From the NCBI RefSeq assembly GCF_003718735.1, contig NZ_CP033460.1, positions 434,001-498,000 of the forward strand: 64,000 bases of DNA. Direction: 5' to 3'. The position numbers and the translations under genes are program-made. This stretch comes from Staphylococcus debuckii. GTDB taxonomy: Bacteria; Bacillota; Bacilli; Staphylococcales; Staphylococcaceae. This document shows positions 1 through 8,929 of the stretch, one piece after another. The notes under the pieces are model-generated. The model saw only the letters and a program-made list of their open reading frames with translations, made no database searches and had not been told where the DNA came from. Positions within the stretch are counted from its first letter, which is position 1. Each line of letters begins with the position of its first letter.

Positions 1-1
1 T

Positions 2-364
2 TTAGAAGAAAACGGCTTTCATACCATTAAATTCTTCTTCAATATGTCAAAAGAGGCTCAAAGAGACAGATTGCTCGAACGCATGAAAGACCCGAAGAAG
101 AATTGGGAATTCTCATTTAATGATGTCAAAGAACGCCAACATTGGGACGATTACCAAGAAATCTTTCAAGATATGATTAACGAAACTTCTACCTCATGGG
201 CGCCGTGGTACGTCTTGCCTGCAGATAATCCGTGGTATGCACGCGCAGTCATTACCAAAGTCATGATAGAAGCCCTAGAAAAAATTAATCCGCAATTTCC
301 TGAATTTACCGCAGAAGAAAAGGCAGAATTAGATAAATATATCGAACAATTGGAGAATGAGTAG
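2..364 (+). CDS. ppk2: Polyphosphate kinase 2 family protein, C-terminal part
   Basis: The gene is cut by the window edge; the reading frame is open from base 2 and ends at a TAG. The visible 120 residues match the C-terminal half of PPK2 enzymes, which move phosphate between polyphosphate and nucleotides. Recognisable pieces are the KFFFNMSKEAQRDRLLER segment (usually H-V-S-K-E-E-Q in the family), the DPKKNWEFS stretch, the KERQHWDDY motif, and the TSWAPWYVLPADNPWYAR block that ends the kinase fold. The Walker motifs would lie upstream, outside the window. A strong terminator follows directly, so this is the last gene of its unit. Confidence 0.88.
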   Translation, partial: LEENGFHTIKFFFNMSKEAQRDRLLERMKDPKKNWEFSFNDVKERQHWDDYQEIFQDMINETSTSWAPWYVLPADNPWYARAVITKVMIEALEKINPQFPEFTAEEKAELDKYIEQLENE

Positions 365-367
365 GGG

Positions 368-412
368 AAAAAGCGAGGACCGGAACATTAATTTGTCCTG
401 GACCTCGCTTTT
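368..412 (+). terminator. Rho-independent terminator after ppk2
   Basis: The hairpin arms AAAAGCGAGG and CCTCGCTTTT flank a short loop and lie just after the ppk2 stop codon. Confidence 0.8.
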
Positions 413-445
413 GAAGTTCATTTTATGGAAATATTTATAGGTTTG

Positions 446-575
446 GGCAAAACTGTATAGGCGCGTTCATGTTGCCTATACAGTTTCAGTCCAAAGTGTG
501 TAGGCAAGCTCATGTTGCCTATACAGTTAGAGGCCAAAGTGTTAAGGCGCGCCACACTCGCCTATACACTTCCAC
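446..575. repeat. Three tandem copies of a 43-bp palindromic repeat
   Basis: Three consecutive units begin near 446, 489 and 532 with an exact 43-bp period. Each holds an imperfect inverted repeat of the form AGTGTNNAGGC...GCCTATACACT. The same family recurs at 49567-49695 (three units, also 43 bp) and as one unit near 57530. The short reading frames through this stretch are products of the repetition and have no coding signature. Confidence 0.8.
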
Positions 576-657
576 GCTCGCCGCGCCCCTCAACCCATCA
601 TGCCATCAACCCCGCAGTACAAAGCAACTCGACCATCCCGAACCTACCACACACCAT

Positions 658-1443
658 CTACTCCACATCATCTAAAATAGCCGTAATCCAGTGACCGAAC
701 TCACAAGCTAAATGATATTGATGCGCTTTAATCATAGAATCCGGCAAGATGCCCGGGAATTCAACTAAAGCTTTGAAGCGGAAGCCGTCATTTTCTTTCT
801 TCACCTGATGACGCATGCCGCCAATCACATGCCCCTTCTTATCTTTTGCGGCGCCAGCCAATTCCACAGAATAATCCGTAGATTTACGAGATTGCAAACC
901 AGTCAAGTCGCCATAATGCGCATAGAAATGCGTAGGAAGCGGTGAACCGCCAGTCGTTTCCAAGACCTCTTGAATCGTCGGCGTTAAACCGAGCAATACA
1001 TAATGATCCGGATTCGAACCCACATTAATCGCGTCGTGTGCATCACTACGAACCATCATTACCTCCGTAATTTTGTCCATAACTTCTTCAGGACTCAAAT
1101 TACTATGCGGTACATATATTTCCGTAATACTGAACTTTCTCTTGCCACGTGCAAATTTCGCCGCAATTCCTGAAATCGTATCACCAATCTGACATCTGCG
1201 CTCCAACACACGTCGCAAGCGGTCAAAGCCCATATCTATCTTAATGCGGACCAACTCAGCATTTAAAGATTGGATATCCTTATTCGCAATCCATTGAGAG
1301 ACTTGCGGACTTATCTCAGCATCCGTATGTTTTTGGAAAAATTTAAAGTTCTTCTTCAAGCGTTTAAACTCCCACTCATTGACATCTTCAACTGGGACTT
1401 CATGACCATTGATAGAAAAAAGCAATCTATCACCGTTAATCAT
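658..1443 (-). CDS. Conserved hypothetical protein
   Basis: This 261-residue soluble protein has no signal peptide or membrane segment. I do not recognise its family. The start is supported by a GGAGGCG ribosome binding site just upstream on the minus strand. The N-terminal part is rich in basic helical sequence (residues 25-100), and the C-terminal half is mixed with several conserved-looking aromatic and histidine residues (HYGDLTG, EFGHWITAILDD). Codon use resembles the neighbours, so it looks like a normal core or genus-level gene. No function is proposed. Confidence 0.7.
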   Translation of the reverse strand: MINGDRLLFSINGHEVPVEDVNEWEFKRLKKNFKFFQKHTDAEISPQVSQWIANKDIQSLNAELVRIKIDMGFDRLRRVLERRCQIGDTISGIAAKFARGKRKFSITEIYVPHSNLSPEEVMDKITEVMMVRSDAHDAINVGSNPDHYVLLGLTPTIQEVLETTGGSPLPTHFYAHYGDLTGLQSRKSTDYSVELAGAAKDKKGHVIGGMRHQVKKENDGFRFKALVEFPGILPDSMIKAHQYHLACEFGHWITAILDDVE

Positions 1444-1527
1444 TTAAAAACGCCTCCTCTCTGCTCTGCTTAAAATATCTATATTACTTTAACATATCCG
1501 CCCGAAAATTAGTATGCCCATATCAAC

Positions 1528-2550
1528 TTAGATAAGATTATATTTTTTCAAACTGTCCGTCGCATTTAAAATCGCAGTCTCTTGATCAGCGATCGGCGTC
1601 CAGCCCAGCACCTCTTTCGCTTGCTGATTACTGATATTGCGATTGATATCCATTAATAACTTAGCTTCCTTCGCACGCTTGCTGAACAGCGCACTCATTT
1701 TCAACACGAAATCCGGCATCACATGTGTACTCACGCTTTCAGACACCTCTGGACGTTGCGACTTCAATAACTGCGCAATTTCCGGCATCGTAATCTTGCC
1801 ATCCGCACTTGCAATAAAGCGCTTGCCTGCAACTTCCTCTACCTTCATCGCCAAAATATGAATCGCCGCTACATCACGCACATCCACCACATTCAAAGCA
1901 ATATTCGGCAGTCTGCCCGCACCATTCGTCATAAACTTGATTGTTTCAAAACTCCCGGACATATGCTCATCCAGCGATGGACCGAAGATAGCCACAGGAT
2001 TAATCGTCACCAGCTCCATATCCGTCCCAGTATTTTCCATAAATTGCCAAGCCGCTTTTTCCGCCAGTAACTTAGACTTTTCATACACCGATAAGCCAGG
2101 TTGATCCTCTTGCGTCCAATCAGCCTCCGTCGTTACACTCGACTGATCCAAATTACTGAAACCGACCGCGCCGAAATTAGACGTCATAATCACACGCTTG
2201 ACCTCTGCATCATCCGCAAACTTCAACACCCGCTGAATCCCTTCCAAAGCAGGGCGGATCACCTCATTTTCATCCTTAACCTTGCCGAAGAACACCGGAG
2301 AAGCTACACTCATGACTACATCAATATCCTCCATCGCAGCATCCCAATTCTCGTCACTCGACAAATCAGCCACCACGAAACTCAAATTTTCCGTAGGGAC
2401 TCCATTATCATTCAACGCATCCAATACCTGAGGCTGCTTCTTCAACGAACGCAACGTCGTACGCACCACATCACCCTGCTTCAACAATTCCGCCACAATA
2501 CGCATGCCCAAGAAACCCGAGCCGCCAGTTACCAACACATGATTTACCAT
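1528..2550 (-). CDS. NAD(P)-dependent epimerase/reductase (extended SDR, dihydroflavonol-reductase type)
   Basis: The start at 2550 is preferred over one nine codons upstream because AAGGTGAGG lies nine bases before it, and the protein then begins MVNHVLVTGGSGFLG, placing the Rossmann TGGxGFxG motif at residues 8-15. The catalytic Tyr-x3-Lys is visible as YEKSK near residue 160. At 340 residues the length is normal for the aldehyde/dihydroflavonol reductase group. These enzymes reduce carbonyl groups of small aldehydes or ketones; the substrate cannot be read from sequence. The gene appears to be transcribed alone. Confidence 0.85.
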   Translation of the reverse strand: MVNHVLVTGGSGFLGMRIVAELLKQGDVVRTTLRSLKKQPQVLDALNDNGVPTENLSFVVADLSSDENWDAAMEDIDVVMSVASPVFFGKVKDENEVIRPALEGIQRVLKFADDAEVKRVIMTSNFGAVGFSNLDQSSVTTEADWTQEDQPGLSVYEKSKLLAEKAAWQFMENTGTDMELVTINPVAIFGPSLDEHMSGSFETIKFMTNGAGRLPNIALNVVDVRDVAAIHILAMKVEEVAGKRFIASADGKITMPEIAQLLKSQRPEVSESVSTHVMPDFVLKMSALFSKRAKEAKLLMDINRNISNQQAKEVLGWTPIADQETAILNATDSLKKYNLI

Positions 2551-2724
2551 TCCAACAAACCTCACCTTCAAAGTCATTTCTCTACTAGATTCCCGAATTA
2601 CCCAGAATTATTTTTCAGGAAAAGAAAAACTTGGAAAGGGGGAGAAGAAAAGAGTGCCTCTAAACAAAAAAAGACCCACTAGGAAATCCCCAGCAAGCCT
2701 GTCGTTGTTCTACGTGAAACACTA

Positions 2725-2982
2725 TTATTGAATTGTGACCACTACCATCATTAATATACCGATCAGCGATAAAGCTTTGTGACGTTTCCAGATTGTTACG
2801 ACAATACTGCCGATTAATAAGAGGCGGACACCTTTAAATAATAGAATGTGCTGCGCAGCTTCAAATAAATCTAAACGATTTAAGAGCGTTAAACTCACTA
2901 ATAGACCCAAACTGACCCAAATTAAAATATATGCAATCCTTAAATAAGCGGGGGCCTGGGCACGACTGTGTTGTGTCTCCAT
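2725..2982 (-). CDS. Small membrane protein, unknown function
   Basis: An 85-residue protein with about three hydrophobic segments (roughly residues 14-34, 45-62 and 68-84). CTGGAGG sits eight bases before the ATG. There are no catalytic motifs. It could be a small integral membrane protein of the type often seen singly in staphylococci; no partner is evident from its neighbours. Confidence 0.6.
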   Translation of the reverse strand: METQHSRAQAPAYLRIAYILIWVSLGLLVSLTLLNRLDLFEAAQHILLFKGVRLLLIGSIVVTIWKRHKALSLIGILMMVVVTIQ

Positions 2983-3224
2983 CCGTTTACCTCCAGGTTG
3001 TATTCAACTGCTATATCATCTTTATTTTGAACTTAATCATATTAAACTGTGTTCAGTTATCGAGAGTACGCTTACACTAAAGATATAAGATTCTATTAGA
3101 TATTGCAATATAAATTTTTAAATAGTAGCTAAATAGGTTCAAATTTTCATCTAAAATTAAAAGATTTAATCATTCAATAAAGGGAAAGAATGAATGATAA
3201 CTTAGTGGAAGGGACGATGTAATC

Positions 3225-4244
3225 ATGCAAAGTATTACAACAGAAGAACACTTTATACTGAAAGATGTACAAGAAAAAATGATGCAACTTACTCATCCAG
3301 ATCCAGACGGCGTACCGATGAAGACGATGTTGGCAGCCTTAGAAGAGAAAACGGGATTTGCGCATGAAGATGATTTAGATGAACATAAAAACCGCATCAA
3401 ATTCATGGATGATAATGATATCCGCATGCAAATTTTATCTTATGGAAACAGCGCACCTTCTAATTTAAAAGGTGAGGAGGCCATTGAATTATGTCGTTTG
3501 TGTAATGATGTATTACATGAATATGTAGAATTACGTCCGACACGTTTCCAAGGATTTGCGGTGTTGCCGATAAATGATCCGGAAGCGGCAGCAGAAGAAT
3601 TCCGCCGTTGTGTGAATGAACTTGGCATGAAAGGTGCGTTAATTGCAGGACGTGGGCAAGATGGCACATTCCTCGACCATCCGCAATACGAACCTATCTT
3701 TAAAGCGGCTTCAGAATTGAACGCGCCGATTTACTTACATCCGGCGCCGGTAACGCCTGAAATCTATCAAGCTTATTATGATAGTCCTGCCTATGACGAT
3801 GTGACGTCCGCAACCTTTGCTTGTTTCGGCTACGGTTGGCATACAGATGTGGGCATCCACGCAGTGAGACTCATACTCTCAGGACTTTTCGACCGTTATC
3901 CGAACTTAGAAATGATTATCGGACACTGGGGCGAATTTGTACCATTCTTCTTAGAACGTATGGACCAAGCGCTCTTAACTAATAAGTTAGAACAGCCGAT
4001 CAGCGAGTATTTCAAAAAGCACTTCTATATCACACCAAGCGGTATGTTTACGAAACCGCAATTCGATATGGTGCGTCATTATTTCGGCATCGATAAAATT
4101 TTATATGCCGTAGACTATCCCTATATTAACCCGGATAATGTTTCGACTTTCTTAGGCACATTAGGTCTAACAGAAGAAGAAAAAGCCAAGATTGCATACA
4201 AGAATGCTGAAAAACTGTTTAACATCGATACAGAACAAGAATAA
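3225..4244 (+). CDS. Amidohydrolase-family metal-dependent decarboxylase/hydrolase
   Basis: A 339-residue TIM-barrel protein of the amidohydrolase_2 family, closest in motif pattern to gamma-resorcylate / 2,3-dihydroxybenzoate decarboxylases. The N-terminal metal-binding motif TTEEHF is at residues 5-10, a metal-ligand His lies in YLHPAP near residue 168, the family block IIGHWGEFVPFFLERMD is near residue 231, and the late catalytic Asp lies in AVDYPY near residue 293. GGAAGGGA precedes the ATG. Members decarboxylate hydroxylated aromatic acids or hydrolyse related compounds; the exact substrate is unknown. The alpha/beta hydrolase gene follows 122 bases downstream without a clear terminator, so the two may work together. 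Confidence 0.85.
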   Translation: MQSITTEEHFILKDVQEKMMQLTHPDPDGVPMKTMLAALEEKTGFAHEDDLDEHKNRIKFMDDNDIRMQILSYGNSAPSNLKGEEAIELCRLCNDVLHEYVELRPTRFQGFAVLPINDPEAAAEEFRRCVNELGMKGALIAGRGQDGTFLDHPQYEPIFKAASELNAPIYLHPAPVTPEIYQAYYDSPAYDDVTSATFACFGYGWHTDVGIHAVRLILSGLFDRYPNLEMIIGHWGEFVPFFLERMDQALLTNKLEQPISEYFKKHFYITPSGMFTKPQFDMVRHYFGIDKILYAVDYPYINPDNVSTFLGTLGLTEEEKAKIAYKNAEKLFNIDTEQE

Positions 4245-4366
4245 ACAACCTATCTGTATGAGCAATATACAGGAAAAGCCGTAAGATAAATGAGACAATA
4301 CGTCTTATTAAGAACAGTAAAGCAAGCATTAACGAATAAACATCAAGTAAAGTGAGGAACAAAATC

Positions 4367-5203
4367 ATGGAAACATTACAATTATCGGGCGCAGACGTCC
4401 GTTATCATAAAGTCGGCAAAGGACCGGTCTTAATTTTGATTCCCGGCGCAAATGGTACAGGAGACATCTTCATGCCACTTGCACAACAACTTGCAGACCA
4501 CTTCACAGTCATTGCTGTGGACCGTCGCGGTTTCGGACAAAGCACTTTAACAGCACCGCTGCCAGCAGAAGTTTCAAGTCCGAACAGCCAATATCGTGTG
4601 AAACGTGACGCACAAGACATCGCAGAGATTGCCAAACACGAAAGCGGCGATACACCTGTTTACGTCTTAGGCTCAAGTTCAGGTTCAATTGTAGCGATGC
4701 ACGTCTTGAAAGAACATCCAGACGTTGTGAAGAAAATTGCTTTCCACGAGCCACCGATTAATACTTTCTTACCAGATGCCAAATACTGGCAAGATAAAAA
4801 CACTGAACTTGTAAACGTCGAAGAAAAAGACGGCATGCCAGCCGCAATGAAAGTATTCTTCGATGACTTAAATGTGGCACCGATTGACCGCGAAATGATG
4901 GGTAATTCATCAGATGATAACGAAGAAGTCTCAGCGCAACGCGTTCAAGAAATGCAGAACTGGTTCATGTACGAAATTCGCCAATACACATCATCAGACA
5001 TTGCTATCAAAGACTTGAAACCATACACAGACCGCATTACACTCTTGAACGGTACCGATTCACGTAACTCCTTCCCACAAGAAGTCAACGAATACCTCGC
5101 TAAAGAACTCGGCCTCAAAATTGTGGAAATCCCAGGAGGCCACCTAGGCTACGTCCAAAAACCAGAAGGCTTCGCGAAAGTCTTGTTAGATATCTGGGGA
5201 TAA
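4367..5203 (+). CDS. Alpha/beta hydrolase
   Basis: The start at 4367 has GTGAGG nine bases upstream, which rules against the slightly longer GTG start at 4352. The 278-residue protein shows the alpha/beta hydrolase order: oxyanion-side PGANGTG (residues 28-34), DRRGFGQS, the nucleophile elbow GSSSG (residues 102-106, Ser104), and a late His in PGGHLGY (His259). There is no signal peptide, so it is cytoplasmic. The substrate is unknown; an ester or thioester is typical. It ends at a strong terminator and is probably co-transcribed with the amidohydrolase gene. Confidence 0.85.
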   Translation: METLQLSGADVRYHKVGKGPVLILIPGANGTGDIFMPLAQQLADHFTVIAVDRRGFGQSTLTAPLPAEVSSPNSQYRVKRDAQDIAEIAKHESGDTPVYVLGSSSGSIVAMHVLKEHPDVVKKIAFHEPPINTFLPDAKYWQDKNTELVNVEEKDGMPAAMKVFFDDLNVAPIDREMMGNSSDDNEEVSAQRVQEMQNWFMYEIRQYTSSDIAIKDLKPYTDRITLLNGTDSRNSFPQEVNEYLAKELGLKIVEIPGGHLGYVQKPEGFAKVLLDIWG

Positions 5204-5244
5204 AAAGAAAGACGGGAAAGCAATTTTCCCTTTATATAGAAGAA

Positions 5245-5288
5245 AAGGCACTGCCTCTCCTTTGACGGGAGATGGCAGTGCCTTTTTT
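5245..5288 (+). terminator. Rho-independent terminator
   Basis: The arms AAAAGGCACTGCC and GGCAGTGCCTTTT, with an inner TCTCC/GGGAGA pairing, are followed by a T run after the alpha/beta hydrolase gene. Confidence 0.9.
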
Positions 5289-5694
5289 GCGTTGGTTCGT
5301 TTTTGCTATATAAAAACTTGTTATTGGTATTGCGAAAAACTTAGTTTTAGTTATAATGAATATCTGTGTTATATAGTTTTCTAAAATTTAAGAATTTAGC
5401 TATTTTATTAGAGTTAGCTTTATGAAGAATGAACATAGACTGTTAATAATTAACTTTGTAAATTTTTTTCATATATAAGTTGAAGGCATATTATGAGACA
5501 AAGCATATTACTTAATGTAATAAGTCAAGATTATAAAGTAATTACTTCATTACAAATTAATTACTCAAACACAATTGTATAATTCAAACATACAATTTTC
5601 ATCAAAAGATACAATTAATTGTTTAGTTTAAATATTATGATAATGATGTATGGTTTTATGTCGTTGCTTCTTTATTGGAGGTATATTATTAGAA
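5289..5694. promoter_or_regulatory. AT-rich leader of the araC-type gene with three ACAATT boxes
   Basis: These 400 bases hold no gene. They are very AT-rich and contain ACAATT at 5571, 5592 and 5611, spaced 21 and 19 bases, with dyad character (ACAATTGT, AATTAATTGT). Such spacing on one DNA face is what an autoregulating AraC dimer would need, but no binding data are implied. Confidence 0.35.
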
Positions 5695-6537
5695 ATGAAA
5701 GAAAAAACTATATTAAAGTCACTTCATTTATGTTTAGACATAGATACGAGTATATTTGATTCAATCTTCGACATACAGGGGTATGGACATCACCTTTATA
5801 CTTATATCGGTAAACTTAACGAAAAAGTAGAAGAAGCTGACTTGAATAAATTTTTTTATGTTAATAATGATCATGAAAAGCAAAAGCTACAATTCGAAAA
5901 TCGTATTTTGAATTTAGTTAAAAAAGGTAACTTTGAATTTGTGAAAAATTCTTTACAAAATTTAGGAGTAGAAATAATGTCACCATACACCAAAGATTTA
6001 CTACGCAACGAAAAAAATTACTCAATTATTATTTTTGAAAAATTATCACAGTTAGCTATTGAATCAGGTTTAGACGAAATTGAGTCTACCAGAGTACGAG
6101 ATCAATTAATCACAGACAATGAAAAAGCAAGAGACACCGATGAAATCATTAAAGTGAGAAACGGAGCAATACTATTGTTTGCTAAAAAAATAGAAAAAAT
6201 AGTAGAGGAAAATTTATCTCCTTTTATGACAACTATTTTACAATATATAAATAACAACTTATATCAAGATATTTCATTAGCTTCAATAGCAAAAGAATTT
6301 AATGTAAGTCAGACTACCTTAAATCTTACATTTAAAAATGAAATTGGAATAACAGTGAAAAAATATCTTACAAAATCAAAAATGGAGGATGCAAAAAAAT
6401 TACTTTTTCATGATTTAAGTATAAGTGATATTTCTCAAATGCTAGGTTTTGCTGATTCTTCTCATTTTTGTAAAAAATTTAAAAAAGAAACTGGAATGAC
6501 TCCTACAGAATATAAAAGAGAGAATAAAAATAAATGA
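5695..6537 (+). CDS. AraC-family transcriptional regulator
   Basis: The start at 5695 (MKEKTILK) is chosen because TTGGAGG lies upstream, though its 13-base spacing is long; an in-frame ATG at 5650 would add 15 residues with no ribosome binding site. The C-terminal 100 residues form the two helix-turn-helix units of the AraC family: first SLASIAKEFNVSQTTLN, second SISDISQMLGFADSSHFCKK, followed by the typical KKETGMTPTEYKR end. The N-terminal 180 residues are charged and without recognisable sensor motifs. The gene lies directly upstream of the large surface adhesin gene in the same direction, so control of that adhesin (compare Rbf-type biofilm regulators in staphylococci) is a reasonable inference, not shown. 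Confidence 0.85.
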   Translation: MKEKTILKSLHLCLDIDTSIFDSIFDIQGYGHHLYTYIGKLNEKVEEADLNKFFYVNNDHEKQKLQFENRILNLVKKGNFEFVKNSLQNLGVEIMSPYTKDLLRNEKNYSIIIFEKLSQLAIESGLDEIESTRVRDQLITDNEKARDTDEIIKVRNGAILLFAKKIEKIVEENLSPFMTTILQYINNNLYQDISLASIAKEFNVSQTTLNLTFKNEIGITVKKYLTKSKMEDAKKLLFHDLSISDISQMLGFADSSHFCKKFKKETGMTPTEYKRENKNK

Positions 6538-6555
6538 TAGTATAAAAAATATTAG

Positions 6556-6594
6556 GATTGTACATTTTTCATCATAATGTACAATCTTTTATTA
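6556..6594 (+). terminator. Terminator after the araC-type gene
   Basis: The arms GATTGTACATT and AATGTACAATC are followed by TTTT. Confidence 0.8.
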
Positions 6595-6623
6595 ATTGTT
6601 TTTAATAACCTTTACTAGAGGCC

Positions 6624-6727
6624 AGCTAATTTAAATGAAAAAACTAACTATTCTGTCAGTGTACCCTTAGTTAGAATTTTTTAAAGTGATGTTCTCCGAT
6701 AAAAAACAGTCACCAATCAAATTAGCT
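6624..6727 (+). promoter_or_regulatory. Possible structured 5' leader (three-way junction) of the adhesin gene
   Basis: Three nested pairings can be drawn: AGCTAATTT (6624-6632) with AAATTAGCT (6719-6727); CTAACTA (6644-6650) with TAGTTAG (6668-6674); and GTGATGTT (6686-6693) with AACA-G-TCAC (6705-6713). Together they make a closed three-way junction about 60 bases before the adhesin start codon. It matches no riboswitch or T-box consensus that I recognise. Confidence 0.4.
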
Positions 6728-6976
6728 GAGCTTTATTTCGTGTATCTTAAGCTTTAAGGATTATAAATATGTGGAGGTTATTAAATGTCGAAGAGAAGAA
6801 AGACCGAAAAAATGTTTTTACAGCAAAAATTGAATAAATTCTCGATTCGAAAATTTAGTGTTGGCGTAGCTTCAATATTAATTGGCGGAGTACTATATTT
6901 AAACGCAAACGAAGCAGAAGCAGCTGAAAATACAGTGGATGTAAATCCGGCGGTAGCACAAGTACCAGAGTCAGGA

Positions 6977-7336
6977 AAAGCAGAAGTTGCGAAACCTGAA
7001 GCACAAGCAACAGAACCAGCAAAAGCGGAAGTTGCGAAACCTGAAGCGCAAGCAACAGAACCAGCAAAAGCGGAAGTTGCGAAACCTGAAGCGCAAGTAT
7101 CAGAACCAGCAAAAGCAGAAGTTGCGAAACCTGAAGCGCAAGCAACAGAACCAGCAAAAGCAGAAGTTGCGAAACCTGAAGTGCAAGCAACAGAACCAGC
7201 AAAAGCAGAAGTTGCAAAATCTGAAGCGCAAGCAACAGAATCAGCAAAAGCAGAAGTTGCAAAATCTGAAGCGCAAGCAACAGAACCAGCAAAAGCAGAA
7301 GTTGCAAAATCTGAAGCGCAAGCAACAGAACCGGCA
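6977..7336 (+). repeat. Eight 45-bp coding repeats in the adhesin N-terminus
   Basis: Each unit encodes [15 protein letters not shown] or a close variant (copies 6-8 have Ser for Pro; copy 3 reads VS for AT). The position corresponds to the A-repeat region of Aap-type proteins. Confidence 0.9.
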
Positions 7337-8929
7337 AAAGCAGAGACTCAAGATTTTGTTACACCACCAAAGAAAATTGCTAAAAGAAGTCTGTCTGCAA
7401 ATAATTTACAAACTCAACCAGCTAAACAAGTTGGTACTTGGGAACAAATTGTATCAGCATTAAACGATACAAGTGTATCTAATATTCAGTTGACTAAAAA
7501 TATTACTGCTAATCAAAATGCAATGCTTAACGCAAACACTGGTAGAAAAGTAGTTATAGATGGAGCTGGGCACACATTAGATTCAAGTAACTATTATGTA
7601 GATGTTCCAGTTACTAGTAGAAACTGGGATTTGACAATCCAAAATAGTGATATTAAAACGAACAATATTAATGGGTTAATTAATTTTGCTCCTAGTCCTA
7701 ACTCTAATAATATTGTTACTTTCAAAGATGTAAATCATACAGGAAATAATTTGATTGATGATACTGATATCAATAATAATTTAACTGTTAATTTAGAAGG
7801 TAAGGTTAACTCAATAAGTAATGATAATGCGGTAAATAGATCTAATATTGGGGCTAAAAACATTAATATTGATCAAGAAGCAACTGTTACTGTTGAGCGT
7901 AAAGGACTAGGTAATGCATTACGTGTTAGTGACGGAGGAACAATTACTTCTGGCACAGATTCTCAAATTAATGTTAATACTACGACTGCTAATCCTTGGG
8001 GAGTATTAAATGGCAACACTGCATTCAAATTAGGAAATAATAGTTCTTTATTATTTGGAGATAATTCTAAAGTAGATGTAACTGGCCAAAATATTTTTGA
8101 TTTTGGTAATAATGCCACTTTTGATACTGGAACAAATTCTCAAGTTACAGTAAACCAAAAAGGAAATGGCAACATAGTAAATATGGGCAAAGGAAGTACT
8201 TTTGAAGTAGCCTCTAAATCTCAGTTTATTGCAAATTCAGATGGTCATCGTGTAGGAGATTGGCAATCTAATAATTTAATTGGTCTTGATGGGAATTCTC
8301 AAATTTTAATTGACGATCATGCAAAGTTACTACTCGACGCTAAAAATCATCAATGGAATCCAGATACGAAGACACAAGTTGGAGCTTATAATGATTTAGT
8401 AAATATAAATGCGGTGGGTAATGAAACTGCATTATTACATGTTGCTGATAATGCAACCTTAGATTTAAGAACAGATAACAGAGATTATTATGCAGAAGTT
8501 ATCTCTATTCCATTAGGAGGAACAAATGCAGAACGTAAATATGTTTTTGACAATGCGTATTACGTAAACTTGCAAAAAACAAGTACAGTTACTAGCGGTG
8601 AAAGTCCAAATGGTGTTAAACCGAACTTAATATTTATGGATCCAGCTTCACCAGGATACTTCCAGTGGAATGGATCTTATATTGCAAAAACTTGGGCACC
8701 AAAAGTATTTAGTAATCCAGATCAAAGTGAAGATGCTACAAATGTCTGGGACAATGTAGTAGATCTTAGAGCAGAACAAGAGGGCTTCAATACTGGCGTT
8801 CCGACTTATAACCAAAAAGAATCAACAGCAGTGAGTAAATCGGGTACTCCATTGAGTGACTTAAACTTGAATTATGCACAGCGTTTAGTGTTAATTAGTA
8901 ATAGTTCTGAAAATCCTGAAGCTAAAACA

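Noticed and set aside
446..575. CRISPR-like or coding interpretation of the 43-bp units
   Set aside because: Contiguous imperfect palindromes without spacers; the overlapping 60-68-codon frames are repeat artefacts.
2101..2682. Plus-strand frame of 193 codons
   Set aside because: It is antisense to the reductase gene, His/Arg-rich and without a ribosome binding site.
6855..7463. Open frames on both strands across the 45-bp repeats
   Set aside because: Leu-rich and Lys/Gln-rich translations of the [15 protein letters not shown] repeat in wrong frames.
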